A stretch of DNA of 64,000 nt from Candidatus Arsenophonus lipoptenae (GTDB taxonomy: Bacteria > Pseudomonadota > Gammaproteobacteria > Enterobacterales > Enterobacteriaceae). The first letter of the stretch is position 1; each line of letters starts with the position of its first letter. A model generated the notes under the pieces. That model was not told where the DNA came from, made no database searches, and saw only the letters and a program-made list of their open reading frames with translations. Shown in pieces: positions 55,710 to 64,000 of this stretch. The stretch is taken from assembly GCF_001534665.1 (NCBI RefSeq), contig NZ_CP013920.1:310001-374000 (forward strand), read 5' to 3'. The position numbers and the translations under genes were made by a program.

Positions 55710-57059
55710 GAATTTCTCCAAACAACAAAATTTAACTAAAAAACATATTTTTTTGAAATAAAAATATGTTTATGTAAAAAATATTTATGTAAAAAATATT
55801 TTTAAAAATTAGTATGTTATTTAAATAATTTATATTGATAATTAATTTTTTTATTTTATATAAAATATTAATTTAATTAATATTTTATATAATGAATTTA
55901 ACTTTTTTAATTATAGAAACTTTCTATCTTATAAAAATAAGATACTATTCAGATCATTTATTTATGATAATTATAAACTTAATTAAAAATACAAAAATTA
56001 ATATATCATAAATACTTACAGTTAAAAATAATTAAATTTAAAGTTAAAATACATAAAAAAGCATAATATGCACACTATATTAATTTATAAAATTATCATA
56101 ATCAAAATTAAAATAAAATTTCTAGTAAGATACTATTATTAATAGTACTATATATAGTACTAATAAGTTTTCTGAAATTAGTTTTATTAATTAAAGTTTA
56201 ATTACTTAATAAATTTAAATATAGTTTTATTAAAATTTTAAGTTAAATATACACATATTTTAGTCATCTAAAATAATTAAAATAAACAATATTAAATAAG
56301 TATATTTATTTAATATTTAAAGTTAGATAACTTATCTATCAATACAAAAAATAATTTAATTAAGCTAAACAATAACTTTCATGTTAATAAATATGAACTC
56401 ACAAAATTGGAAAGAATCCATACATATTTAGAATAAAATATAATAACAAAATATACAAAGTGCTTATAATAAATATAATGGATTATAATTTAGAAGAAAT
56501 TTTTACAAAAAAGGCGATAATAGATCAAATAATTAGATTTTTTAAAAATATTTTTAATAATACTTAAGATATATTTACTATACATCAAATGCAATTTATT
56601 TTAAAAATACTTCTAATATCTTATAAATAATCGATATTATATTTTGTCCTAATTAATTATTATTTTTATAAATTTTATATAAAAAATAACATAAATAAGA
56701 TTATTTTCTAAAATAATATATAGTTTAGTAATAAAAATATTAATGATGATATATTAAATTTAGTTTATTAAAATAAAAACCTATTGCTAAATATATTATT
56801 TTTATATACTTTTGTATTGAATCATATATTTTTAAAATAAACAAATAATTAATGGATTAAGAATCAAATTCTTTGACAAAAGATATAGGTAATAATTAAA
56901 TAATATTATAAAAATATTTTTATGAATCTATTAATATAGATTATAAATCATACTTTTCAAGTAATACTGTTATGATAAATCTAATTTGATTATAAAATAT
57001 ATAAGATATATTCTTTGAATATTAATTAATTCAACAATAAATTCAGGTATACATAATTT
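55710..57059. other. Spacer between folE and bolA, no gene seen
   Basis: About 1.35 kb of A/T-rich sequence lies between the divergent folE and bolA. It contains a perfect 15-bp tandem repeat near folE. I recognised no remnant of the E. coli neighbours (yajG and ampG beside bolA), no tRNA and no conserved small RNA. Confidence 0.5.
55769..55798. repeat. 15-bp tandem repeat upstream of folE
   Basis: The unit TTTATGTAAAAAATA is repeated twice without mismatch (55769-55783, 55784-55798), about 60 bases upstream of folE. Like the repeats at dcd and bioA it looks like a recent slippage duplication. Confidence 0.7.
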
Positions 57060-57365
57060 ATGCAGACTATTTATCAAAAAATTGAAAAAAAACTTAAAAA
57101 TCACTTATTACCAACATATTTGTCGATTTCTGATGAAAGTAACAAACATAATAGTTGCAACACAGAAAGTCATTTCAAAATAATTATAGTAACTAAAAAA
57201 TTTTTTTCACAAAACATGATCGTTCGTCATCAAATAGTTTATCAACTATTAGCGAATGAATTATATAGTAAAATTCATGCGTTAATGTTAAATACTTATA
57301 CTCCAACTGAATGGAAACAGCGTAAAAAAATAGTTTATTTTTCTCCTCCTTGCTATAAATTATAA
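57060..57365 (+). CDS. bolA: BolA-family protein
   Basis: BolA proteins work with monothiol glutaredoxins in iron-sulfur cluster handling; in E. coli BolA also affects cell shape and transcription in stationary phase. The 101-aa protein aligns with E. coli BolA (105 aa) through the KLKNHLLPTYLSISDES start, the SESHFK-like ESHFKIIIV segment, the loop and helix RHQIVYQLLANEL, and ALMLNTYTPTEW. The residues just after it end in FSPPC, where E. coli has ASPPC. It lies upstream of tig as in E. coli. Its retention fits a basic role in iron-sulfur metabolism. Confidence 0.92.
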   Translation: MQTIYQKIEKKLKNHLLPTYLSISDESNKHNSCNTESHFKIIIVTKKFFSQNMIVRHQIVYQLLANELYSKIHALMLNTYTPTEWKQRKKIVYFSPPCYKL

Positions 57366-57751
57366 AATAAATAGATATATCTAAATTTCAAATTATAATA
57401 TTCAATGACCATAATTATTTTAAAATATTTAATTGATTTATAGTTGAAATTTTTAAAAAATTTATTTCTATCTTATTGTAAAAAATTATTGTTCATAACA
57501 AAATGTTATTAATTATTCAATTTGTTAATCTAATAATTTTAATATTTTATCTAAATGTGTTATAAATTTTCTACATGCTGTTAATTATGTCAAAAAATTT
57601 TAAAACTAAAAGATAATATTTTTTACTTAAGTAAAACAATTAAATTAATATAAATAAAATAATTAAATTGATATAAATTACTCATATTGAATATGTCTAT
57701 TCTTAATATAATAAATAAAAAAACAAACTAAAAATTAGTTGAGGTAACAAT
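57366..57751. other. Spacer between bolA and tig
   Basis: This A/T-rich gap probably contains the tig promoter; A/T hexamers are too common to choose one. An imperfect direct repeat of about 23 bases built on ATTAAATTxATATAAAT lies at about 57639-57679. A GAGG ribosome site precedes tig. No gene is seen. Confidence 0.45.
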
Positions 57752-59068
57752 ATGCCATTTTTTGTCGAAAAAATCCAAGATCTAAAGTGTCGCATAACAA
57801 TTACTGTTCCTAATAACGATATTGAAAAAGCAATAAATAGTGAATTAATTAATATATCAAAAAAAGTAAACATTAATGGTTTTCGTAAAGGGAAAGTGCC
57901 CATAAATATGGTAAAGAAAATATATGGTGATTCTATATTAAAAAATGTATTAAATGATCTAATGCAAAGTAATTTTACTACTGCAATAAAAGAAAAAAAA
58001 ATCAATCTAGCTGGAGTACCTGAATATCAGTATAAACAATTTAAAATTGGTGAAGATTTTATCTATATAGTTTCATTTGAAATTTATCCAAAAATTGAAT
58101 TAAAAAAATTAGAAAATATTAAAGTTGAAAAACCTATTGTCGTAATAACAGATAAAGATGTTGATTTAATGTTAGAAAAGTTACGTAAACAACAAGCTTT
58201 TTGGAAGGAAAGTAAAGAAAAAGCAATTTTAAATTCAAGAGTTACTATAGATTTTCAAGGTAAAATTAATGGAAAAATATTTAAAAATTCCAATGGCAAA
58301 AATATAAAGTTAGTGATAGGTAAAGGATATATGATACCAAGTTTTGAAAATAGCATATTAGGACATTCGCATGGTGAAAAATTCAATATTAATGTTCATT
58401 TCCCTTCAAATTATTATTCAAAAAAATTGAGAGGCAAATTAGTTAATTTTTATATAAATTTAAAAAAAGTTGAACGACTAATAATACCAGAAATCAACAA
58501 AGAATTCATACAAAAATTAGGCATTGATGATGGATCAATAAAAAGTTTAAGAAAAGAAATATATAAAAATATGCATCGTGCACTTAACAATGCTGTTAAA
58601 AATAAAATTAAGATGCAAATACTTGATGGTTTAATTAAAGAAAATAAAATAAATTTACCTAATACTATTATTGAAAATGAAATTAAACTACTACAGAAAC
58701 AAGTTAAACAAAAAATAATAAATAATGGAAAACAATCATCAAATTTTTTTAACAGCACATTTGAAAAACAAGCAAAGCATCGTATTATAATAAAATTGTT
58801 ATTAACAAAAGTTGTAAGTGAATACTCACTTATAGCGGATGATTTGATAATTCAATCAATAATCAAAGATATAGCTTCATCTTATGAAAATCCATTAACT
58901 ATGATTGAACATTACAAAAAAAATAAAAATTTTATGAAAAATGTACATAATTTAGCACTAGAAGAACAAGTATTTAACATTCTTTTAGAAAAAGTTAAGA
59001 TAATAAAAAAAGAAATACAATTTCATGAGTTTATGCTTAATATTAATGAATATTATCCATTATTATAA
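57752..59068 (+). CDS. tig: Trigger factor
   Basis: Trigger factor is the ribosome-bound chaperone that meets nascent chains. The ribosome-docking signature GFRKGKVP lies near residue 45, the FKBP-type prolyl isomerase domain near 150-245 (VTIDFQGKING, GYMIPSFE, INLKKVE), and the C-terminal helical arms fill the rest. Length 438 aa, against 432 in E. coli. The protein is unusually rich in lysine, asparagine and isoleucine, as A/T pressure predicts, and is the most diverged of the bolA-lon genes. An A9 run lies in the frame near residue 77. It precedes clpP as in E. coli. Confidence 0.95.
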   Translation: MPFFVEKIQDLKCRITITVPNNDIEKAINSELINISKKVNINGFRKGKVPINMVKKIYGDSILKNVLNDLMQSNFTTAIKEKKINLAGVPEYQYKQFKIGEDFIYIVSFEIYPKIELKKLENIKVEKPIVVITDKDVDLMLEKLRKQQAFWKESKEKAILNSRVTIDFQGKINGKIFKNSNGKNIKLVIGKGYMIPSFENSILGHSHGEKFNINVHFPSNYYSKKLRGKLVNFYINLKKVERLIIPEINKEFIQKLGIDDGSIKSLRKEIYKNMHRALNNAVKNKIKMQILDGLIKENKINLPNTIIENEIKLLQKQVKQKIINNGKQSSNFFNSTFEKQAKHRIIIKLLLTKVVSEYSLIADDLIIQSIIKDIASSYENPLTMIEHYKKNKNFMKNVHNLALEEQVFNILLEKVKIIKKEIQFHEFMLNINEYYPLL

Positions 59069-59627
59069 ATATAGTTATTTAAATTTTTAATAACTATTCA
59101 AAAATTTTAATTTTTAAAATTAAATAATTACTAATACATATTTAATTAATTGAATTTTTATACTATTTTATAGTACATCAATTAATTTAATATGATAATT
59201 TAAATTAAATCAAGTACAAATAAATACTATTATTTTTCTTACAGTAAGCTTACTAAATCACCTAACATTAATTAATTTTACTAGAAGATCTAGTATCTAG
59301 TTATTTAAAACTAGAGTAATTTAAAATTAGATAAAATCATTTGACATTAATAAAAACATAACAACGAAGAAAATAATCTAATATTTTGCTATTAGTAATA
59401 TTAATATATTGATATTATATATGTATTTATTTAAAAATTTTTATGAAAATATAACTCCTAATAATTTTCTGTATATATTGTTTTATAACTTATATTTATA
59501 TTTATATAGAAAAATTATTTCTGTAAAATAACAATATTTATTATAATAGTTATTATATTAATACCAGACATTAGATATATTAATTAAAATATAATTAAAA
59601 TATTAACATTTAATTAGGAGAATTTAA
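59069..59627. other. Spacer between tig and clpP
   Basis: This gap should hold the clpPX promoters. E. coli has a sigma-32 promoter here; I could not find a CTTGAA/CCCCAT pair. An AGGAGAA ribosome site precedes clpP. No gene is seen. Confidence 0.45.
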
Positions 59628-60269
59628 ATGGTATATATTAATAATAAAAATCAAATTTTACCTAATCTAAGATTAGTGCCAATGGTCATTGAACAAACCT
59701 CAAGAGGTGAACGTTCTTATGATATTTATTCTAGATTACTTAAAGAAAGAATTATTTTCTTAACTGGCCATATTGAAGATTATATGGCAAATTTAGTAGT
59801 AGCCCAAATGCTATTTTTAGAAGCAGAAAATCCTGATCAAGATATATGCCTTTATATTAATTCACCTGGTGGAGTTATTACTGCTGGTATGTCGATTTAT
59901 GATACTATACAATTTATCACACCTGACGTTAGTACTATTTGCATAGGCCAAGCATGTTCAATGGCTGCCTTTTTACTTTCTTCTGGCAAAAAACAAAAAA
60001 GGTATTGTTTACCTAACTCCCGTGTCATGATACACCAACCTATAGGTGGATGTCAAGGACAAGCGTCTGATATTGAAATTCATGCTAAAGAAATTTTAAA
60101 AATAAAACATCGAATCAATAAATTAATGGCTAAACATACTGGAAAAAAAATAACAGAAGTTGAGATAGATACTGAAAGAGATCGCTTTTTATCAGCAGAA
60201 GAAGCAGTTAATTATGGGTTAGTAGACAAAATATATACTAATCGTAATAATCGTAATGAATACATATAA
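59628..60269 (+). CDS. clpP: ATP-dependent Clp protease proteolytic subunit
   Basis: ClpP is the serine protease barrel of ClpXP. The catalytic triad is visible: Ser in GQACSMAAF (near residue 113), His in [10 protein letters not shown] (near 138), and Asp in IDTERDRF (near 187). A short propeptide precedes the mature start, as in E. coli. Length 213 aa, against 207. An AGGAG site precedes the ATG. An A8 run lies in the frame shortly before the catalytic aspartate. It is followed by clpX after 120 bases. Confidence 0.98.
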   Translation: MVYINNKNQILPNLRLVPMVIEQTSRGERSYDIYSRLLKERIIFLTGHIEDYMANLVVAQMLFLEAENPDQDICLYINSPGGVITAGMSIYDTIQFITPDVSTICIGQACSMAAFLLSSGKKQKRYCLPNSRVMIHQPIGGCQGQASDIEIHAKEILKIKHRINKLMAKHTGKKITEVEIDTERDRFLSAEEAVNYGLVDKIYTNRNNRNEYI

Positions 60270-60389
60270 ATATATAACATCATATAATATATGATATAAT
60301 TATATTGATTATAATTTATACATAATTAAAAATTATTATTATCTATATATCAAAAATAAATAATTATTTTTCAAAGTGAGGTTATCTGA

Positions 60390-61688
60390 ATGACAGATCA
60401 ACACAAAGATAGTTCAGAAAAATTACTGCACTGTTCATTTTGTGGAAAAAGCCAACATGATATTCGTAAATTAATTGCTGGTCCATCAGTTTATATCTGT
60501 GATGAATGTGTTGAATTATGTAACGATATCATACGAGAAGAAATAAAAGATATAGCACAACAACATAAGGAACAAAATATACTACTACCTAAACCACATG
60601 AAATTCGTAATTATCTTGATGATTACGTAATTGGGCAAGAAAATGCTAAAAAAATATTATCAGTAGGTGTATATAATCATTACAAACGTCTGCGCAATAT
60701 TTCTGATGAAAATACTCATAATAAAATAGTAGAACTAGGAAAAAGTAATATTTTAATTATTGGTCAGACAGGTAATGGTAAAACATTATTAGCGGAAACT
60801 TTAGCAAGATACTTAAATGTCCCATTTACTATAACTGATGCAACAATATTAACTGAAGCTGGATATGTTGGAGAAGATGTTGAAAATATTATTCAAAAAC
60901 TTTTACAAAAATGTAATTATGATATAAAAAAAGCTCAAAAAGGTATTATCTATATTGATGAAATCGATAAAATATCTCGTAAATCCGATAATCCATCAAT
61001 TACAAGAGATGTTTCAGGAGAAGGAGTTCAACAAGCTTTACTAAAACTTATTGAAGGCACTATTGCTGCTGTACCACCTCAAGGTGGTAGAAAACATCCA
61101 CAACAAGAATTTTTACAAGTAGATACTTCAAAAATTCTATTTATTTGTGGTGGGACATTCGAAGGGCTAGATAAAATTATCAGGCAAAGATTAAATACAT
61201 GTTCAGGAATTGGGTTTTCAGCTGATATAAAATCAGGATCTAAAAAAATAACAATAGATACATTATTTTCTCAAGTTGAACCAGAAGATTTAATTAAATT
61301 TGGTTTAATTCCTGAATTTATTGGCCGGTTACCTGTAATAGCTACTTTAGAAGAATTAAATGAGGCAGCATTAATTCAAATTCTTAAAAAACCTAAAAAT
61401 GCGTTAACTAAACAATATCAAGTACTTTTTGAAATGGAAGGTGTTAATCTAGAATTTCGTGAAGAAGCATTAAAAGCAATTGCAAAAAAAACTTTATTAA
61501 GAAAAACAGGAGCTCGTGGTTTACGTTCAATTGTCGAAAATACCTTACTAGATACTATGTATAATTTACCATCTATGAACAATGTTAAGAAAGTAGTAAT
61601 TGATGAAATGGTTGTAAACGGGAAAACGAAACCTCTAGTAATTTATAGTAAATCTGATATGCAAGCATCATGCAAAAATAAATATTAA
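60390..61688 (+). CDS. clpX: ATP-dependent Clp protease ATPase subunit
   Basis: ClpX is the AAA+ unfoldase that feeds ClpP. The N-terminal zinc-binding domain has its four cysteines (CSFCG and CDECVELC, residues 14-45). The Walker A loop reads GQTGNGKT near residue 125, where E. coli has GPTGSGKT, and Walker B is IIYIDEIDK. The pore loop GYVGED and the ClpP-binding IGF loop (GIGFSADI) are intact. Length 432 aa, against 424 in E. coli. A GAGGT site precedes the ATG. A short A/T hairpin follows the stop. Confidence 0.98.
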   Translation: MTDQHKDSSEKLLHCSFCGKSQHDIRKLIAGPSVYICDECVELCNDIIREEIKDIAQQHKEQNILLPKPHEIRNYLDDYVIGQENAKKILSVGVYNHYKRLRNISDENTHNKIVELGKSNILIIGQTGNGKTLLAETLARYLNVPFTITDATILTEAGYVGEDVENIIQKLLQKCNYDIKKAQKGIIYIDEIDKISRKSDNPSITRDVSGEGVQQALLKLIEGTIAAVPPQGGRKHPQQEFLQVDTSKILFICGGTFEGLDKIIRQRLNTCSGIGFSADIKSGSKKITIDTLFSQVEPEDLIKFGLIPEFIGRLPVIATLEELNEAALIQILKKPKNALTKQYQVLFEMEGVNLEFREEALKAIAKKTLLRKTGARGLRSIVENTLLDTMYNLPSMNNVKKVVIDEMVVNGKTKPLVIYSKSDMQASCKNKY

Positions 61689-61702
61689 TAACTATTGATT
61701 AA

Positions 61703-61729
61703 AAATAAAATATTTTTCCTATTTTATTT
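61703..61729 (+). terminator. Possible clpX terminator
   Basis: Ten-base A/T arms (61703-61712 and 61720-61729) with a 7-base loop lie 14 bases after the clpX stop. There is no G/C in the stem and only a short T-run, so it is a weak candidate. Confidence 0.35.
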
Positions 61730-61750
61730 GTACAAAAATAAATCAGGATA

Positions 61751-61778
61751 TTGAATGTCAATAATTTATTCCTATATA
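61751..61778 (+). promoter_or_regulatory. Degenerate sigma-32 promoter of lon
   Basis: TTGAATG (61751-61757), 13 bases, then CCTATATA (61771-61778) lie about 80 bases before lon. E. coli lon has, as I recall, TTGAATG, 13 bases, CCCATATA at this place. The -35 and spacing are kept, but the C-rich -10 has lost part of its C run. It may still act weakly with sigma-32, or now resemble a sigma-70 site. Confidence 0.55.
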
Positions 61779-61858
61779 ACCTTATATTAAAATTGAGGTT
61801 TCTCAAAACTTTTAAGGAAACCCTAAAATTGGTTTAAGATAAACGAAGAGAAAACCTT

Positions 61859-64000
61859 ATGAATCTTGAGCGTTCCGAACGCATTGAAATTCCTGTACTG
61901 CCTCTCAGAGATGTAGTGGTTTATCCACATATGGTAATCCCATTATTTGTTGGTCGGGAAAAATCAGTTCACTGTCTTGAAGCAGCAATGGAACATAATA
62001 AACAAGTAATGCTAGTAGCTCAAAAAGAAGCATCAACTGATGAACCAAGTATAAATGATCTTTTTTCTGTAGGAACAGTATCTTCTGTTTTACAAATGTT
62101 AAAACTACCAGATGGTACTGTTAAAGTATTAGTTGAAGGTTTACGCCGTGCAAAAATTACTATGTTAACAGACAATGGAGAATATTTTTTTGCCCAAGCT
62201 GAGCATTTTAACTCTCCTAATATCGATGAAAAAGAACAAGAAGTACTAAATAGAACAACTATAAATCAATTTGAAGGTTATGTTAAATTAAATAAAAAAA
62301 TTCCTCCAGAGGTATTAACATCATTACATAATATTGAGCAATCAGATAAATTAGCAGATACAATAGCTTCACACATGCCACTTAAATTAGCTGATAAACA
62401 ACGTGTACTAGAAATGTCTAATGTAGTTGAACGTCTCGAATATTTAATGGCATTAATGGAATCTGAAATTGATTTACTTCAAGTTGAAAAACGTATTCGT
62501 AATCGTGTAAAAAAACAGATGGAAAAAAGTCAACGTGAATATTACTTAAATGAACAAATGAAAGCAATTCAAAAAGAACTAGGTGAAATGGAAGATATAC
62601 CTGATGAATGTGAAATATTCAAACGAAAAATAGAAAAGATTAAAATGCCAAAAGATGCTAGACAAAAAATAGAATCAGAATTACAAAAATTAAAAATGAT
62701 GTCACCTATGTCTGCTGAAGCAACTGTTTTACGAAGTTATATTGATTGGATGGTACAAGTACCTTGGAATACTAGAAGTAAAGTTAAAAAAGATTTGGTA
62801 AAAGCTCAAGAAATACTAGATAACGATCATTATGGACTAGAACGTGTAAAAGAACGTATTCTTGAATATTTAGCTGTACAAAGTCGTATCGTTAAAATTG
62901 ATGGACCAATTTTATGTTTAGTAGGACCCCCTGGAGTTGGGAAAACATCACTTGGACAATCGATTGCAAAAGCAACAGGTCGTAAATATATTCGTATGGC
63001 ACTAGGTGGTGTTCGTGATGAAGCAGAAATTAGAGGACATAGAAGAACTTATATTGGTTCTATGCCTGGAAAACTAATTCAAAAAATGGTGAAAGTTGGT
63101 GTTAAAAATCCACTATTCTTATTAGATGAAATTGATAAAATGTCATCAGATATGCGCGGAGATCCATCATCTGCTTTACTTGAAGTGCTTGATCCAAAAC
63201 AGAATATTGTATTTAATGATCACTATTTAGAAGTTGATTATGACCTTTCTGATGTTATGTTTGTCGCAACTTCAAACTCAATGAACATACCAGCACCATT
63301 ATTAGATCGTATGGAAGTTATTCGTCTCTCTGGTTATACTGAAGATGAAAAATGTAATATTGCAAAAAAACATTTATTACCTAAACAGATACAAAGAAAT
63401 GCCTTAAAAAAAGATGAATTAACAATAGATATTAGTGCAATAATAGGTATAATTCGTTATTATACTCGTGAGGCTGGCGTTCGTGGATTAGAACGTGAAA
63501 TTTCCAAATTATGCAGAAAAGCAGTAAAAAAACTAATAATAGATAAATCCTTAAAACATATTTTTATTGATGATAAAAATTTAAAAAATTATCTTGGTGT
63601 TCGTAAAGTCGATTATGGTCGTGCTGATACTAAAAACCGTATTGGACAAGTAACTGGATTAGCTTGGACTGAAGTGGGAGGAGATTTATTAACTATTGAA
63701 ACAGCTTGTATTCCTGGTAAGGGTAAATTAACTTATACTGGATCCTTAGGTGAAGTTATGCAAGAATCAATTCAAACAGCATTAACTGTAGTACGTGCAC
63801 GTGCAGAAAAGTTAGGTATAAACAGTAATTTTTACGAGAAAAGAGATATTCATGTACATGTTCCTGAAGGAGCAACACCAAAGGATGGCCCTAGTGCTGG
63901 TATTGCAATGTGTACAGCATTAGTTTCTTGTTTGATAGGAAATCCTGTTAGAGCAGATGTCGCTATGACTGGAGAAATAACACTACGTGGATTAGTATTA
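61859..64000 (+). CDS. lon: ATP-dependent protease Lon, 3' end cut by window edge
   Basis: Lon degrades misfolded and regulatory proteins. The reading frame is open for 714 codons to the window end; E. coli Lon has 784. It starts [20 protein letters not shown], nearly the E. coli N-terminus, after a GAAGAG site. The LON substrate domain and coiled coil come first, then Walker [10 protein letters not shown] near residue 356 and Walker [10 protein letters not shown]. The protease domain begins with WTEVGG, and the catalytic serine lies in DGPSAGIA near 679. The catalytic lysine, about eight residues past the end, cannot be seen. Sequence conservation is very high. Confidence 0.97.
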   Translation, partial: MNLERSERIEIPVLPLRDVVVYPHMVIPLFVGREKSVHCLEAAMEHNKQVMLVAQKEASTDEPSINDLFSVGTVSSVLQMLKLPDGTVKVLVEGLRRAKITMLTDNGEYFFAQAEHFNSPNIDEKEQEVLNRTTINQFEGYVKLNKKIPPEVLTSLHNIEQSDKLADTIASHMPLKLADKQRVLEMSNVVERLEYLMALMESEIDLLQVEKRIRNRVKKQMEKSQREYYLNEQMKAIQKELGEMEDIPDECEIFKRKIEKIKMPKDARQKIESELQKLKMMSPMSAEATVLRSYIDWMVQVPWNTRSKVKKDLVKAQEILDNDHYGLERVKERILEYLAVQSRIVKIDGPILCLVGPPGVGKTSLGQSIAKATGRKYIRMALGGVRDEAEIRGHRRTYIGSMPGKLIQKMVKVGVKNPLFLLDEIDKMSSDMRGDPSSALLEVLDPKQNIVFNDHYLEVDYDLSDVMFVATSNSMNIPAPLLDRMEVIRLSGYTEDEKCNIAKKHLLPKQIQRNALKKDELTIDISAIIGIIRYYTREAGVRGLEREISKLCRKAVKKLIIDKSLKHIFIDDKNLKNYLGVRKVDYGRADTKNRIGQVTGLAWTEVGGDLLTIETACIPGKGKLTYTGSLGEVMQESIQTALTVVRARAEKLGINSNFYEKRDIHVHVPEGATPKDGPSAGIAMCTALVSCLIGNPVRADVAMTGEITLRGLVL

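Noticed and set aside
57703-58005. Hydrophobic 100-codon frame antisense to tig
   Set aside because: Antisense of lysine-rich (AAA) codons gives Phe-rich frames that look like membrane proteins; no start signals.
1-64000. Possible tRNA, rRNA, CRISPR, insertion sequence or prophage
   Set aside because: By eye, no spacer has the G/C-richer cloverleaf arms and GGTTCGAATC-type loop of a tRNA, no regular direct repeats with spacers, no transposase or integrase frame. A covariance-model search could still find a divergent small RNA.
6891-64000. A novel multi-gene system
   Set aside because: Every gene in the window could be assigned to a known enterobacterial family except for the exact substrate of the DASS transporter, so there is no unexplained gene cluster to support such a claim.

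Overview
The window is a contiguous piece of a strongly AT-rich, reduced gammaproteobacterial chromosome of the Enterobacterales type. Nearly every gene is a clear orthologue of an Escherichia coli gene, usually within a few codons of the same length. Genes are separated by long, almost pure A/T spacers. No insertion sequence, prophage, CRISPR array, rRNA or tRNA gene was seen. This fits an obligate or long-term insect endosymbiont. The complete biotin operon, with folate and flavin genes and a broad loss of other functions, suggests a symbiont of a blood feeder (Arsenophonus-, Riesia- or Wigglesworthia-like). That assignment is an inference; the sequence alone does not prove the genus.

Layout. 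1-6.6 kb: dapB (partial), ispH, lspA, ileS and ribF on the minus strand, with rpsT divergent. This is the E. coli rpsT/ribF-ileS-lspA-fkpB-ispH-rihC-dapB block without fkpB and rihC. 6.9-10.3 kb: dnaK-dnaJ with an intact sigma-32 promoter. 10.5-19.2 kb: holD, pgl, bioA divergent from bioBFCD, and the exporter rhtA. 20.3-21.6 kb: pabA and crp, convergent. 22-40.3 kb: a continuous 15-gene minus-strand block, tusDCB-rpsL-rpsG-fusA-tuf-secE-nusG-rplKAJL-rpoBC. It joins the str and rif operons, which are far apart in E. coli, through one tuf gene. 42.2-47.4 kb: aroK, aroB, dam, rpe and trpS, without damX and gph. 47.5-55.7 kb: a DASS-family carboxylate transporter, then gnd, dcd, metG and folE, in the E. 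coli map order with everything between deleted. 57-64 kb: bolA, tig, clpP, clpX and lon (lon runs off the right edge).

How the genes work together. The core is transcription and translation (rpoBC, nusG, ribosomal proteins, EF-Tu, EF-G, three aminoacyl-tRNA synthetases, TusBCD for tRNA thiolation). Protein quality control is represented by DnaKJ, trigger factor, ClpXP and Lon. Metabolism covers biotin (bioABFCD), folate (pabA, folE), FMN/FAD (ribF), the shikimate pathway (aroK, aroB), the pentose phosphate pathway (pgl, gnd, rpe), isoprenoids (ispH) and lysine/peptidoglycan (dapB). Regulatory retention is unusual for so eroded a genome: Crp, Dam and a sigma-32 promoter survive, while the BirA operator of the biotin operon appears lost.

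I found no convincing undescribed multi-gene system. The observations most worth a second look are the tuf-mediated str/rif operon fusion, the RNA hairpins around tuf, the contrast between an intact dnaK and a decayed lon heat-shock promoter, the MetG C-terminal truncation, the apparently operator-less biotin operon, and the A9 tracts inside otherwise intact genes.
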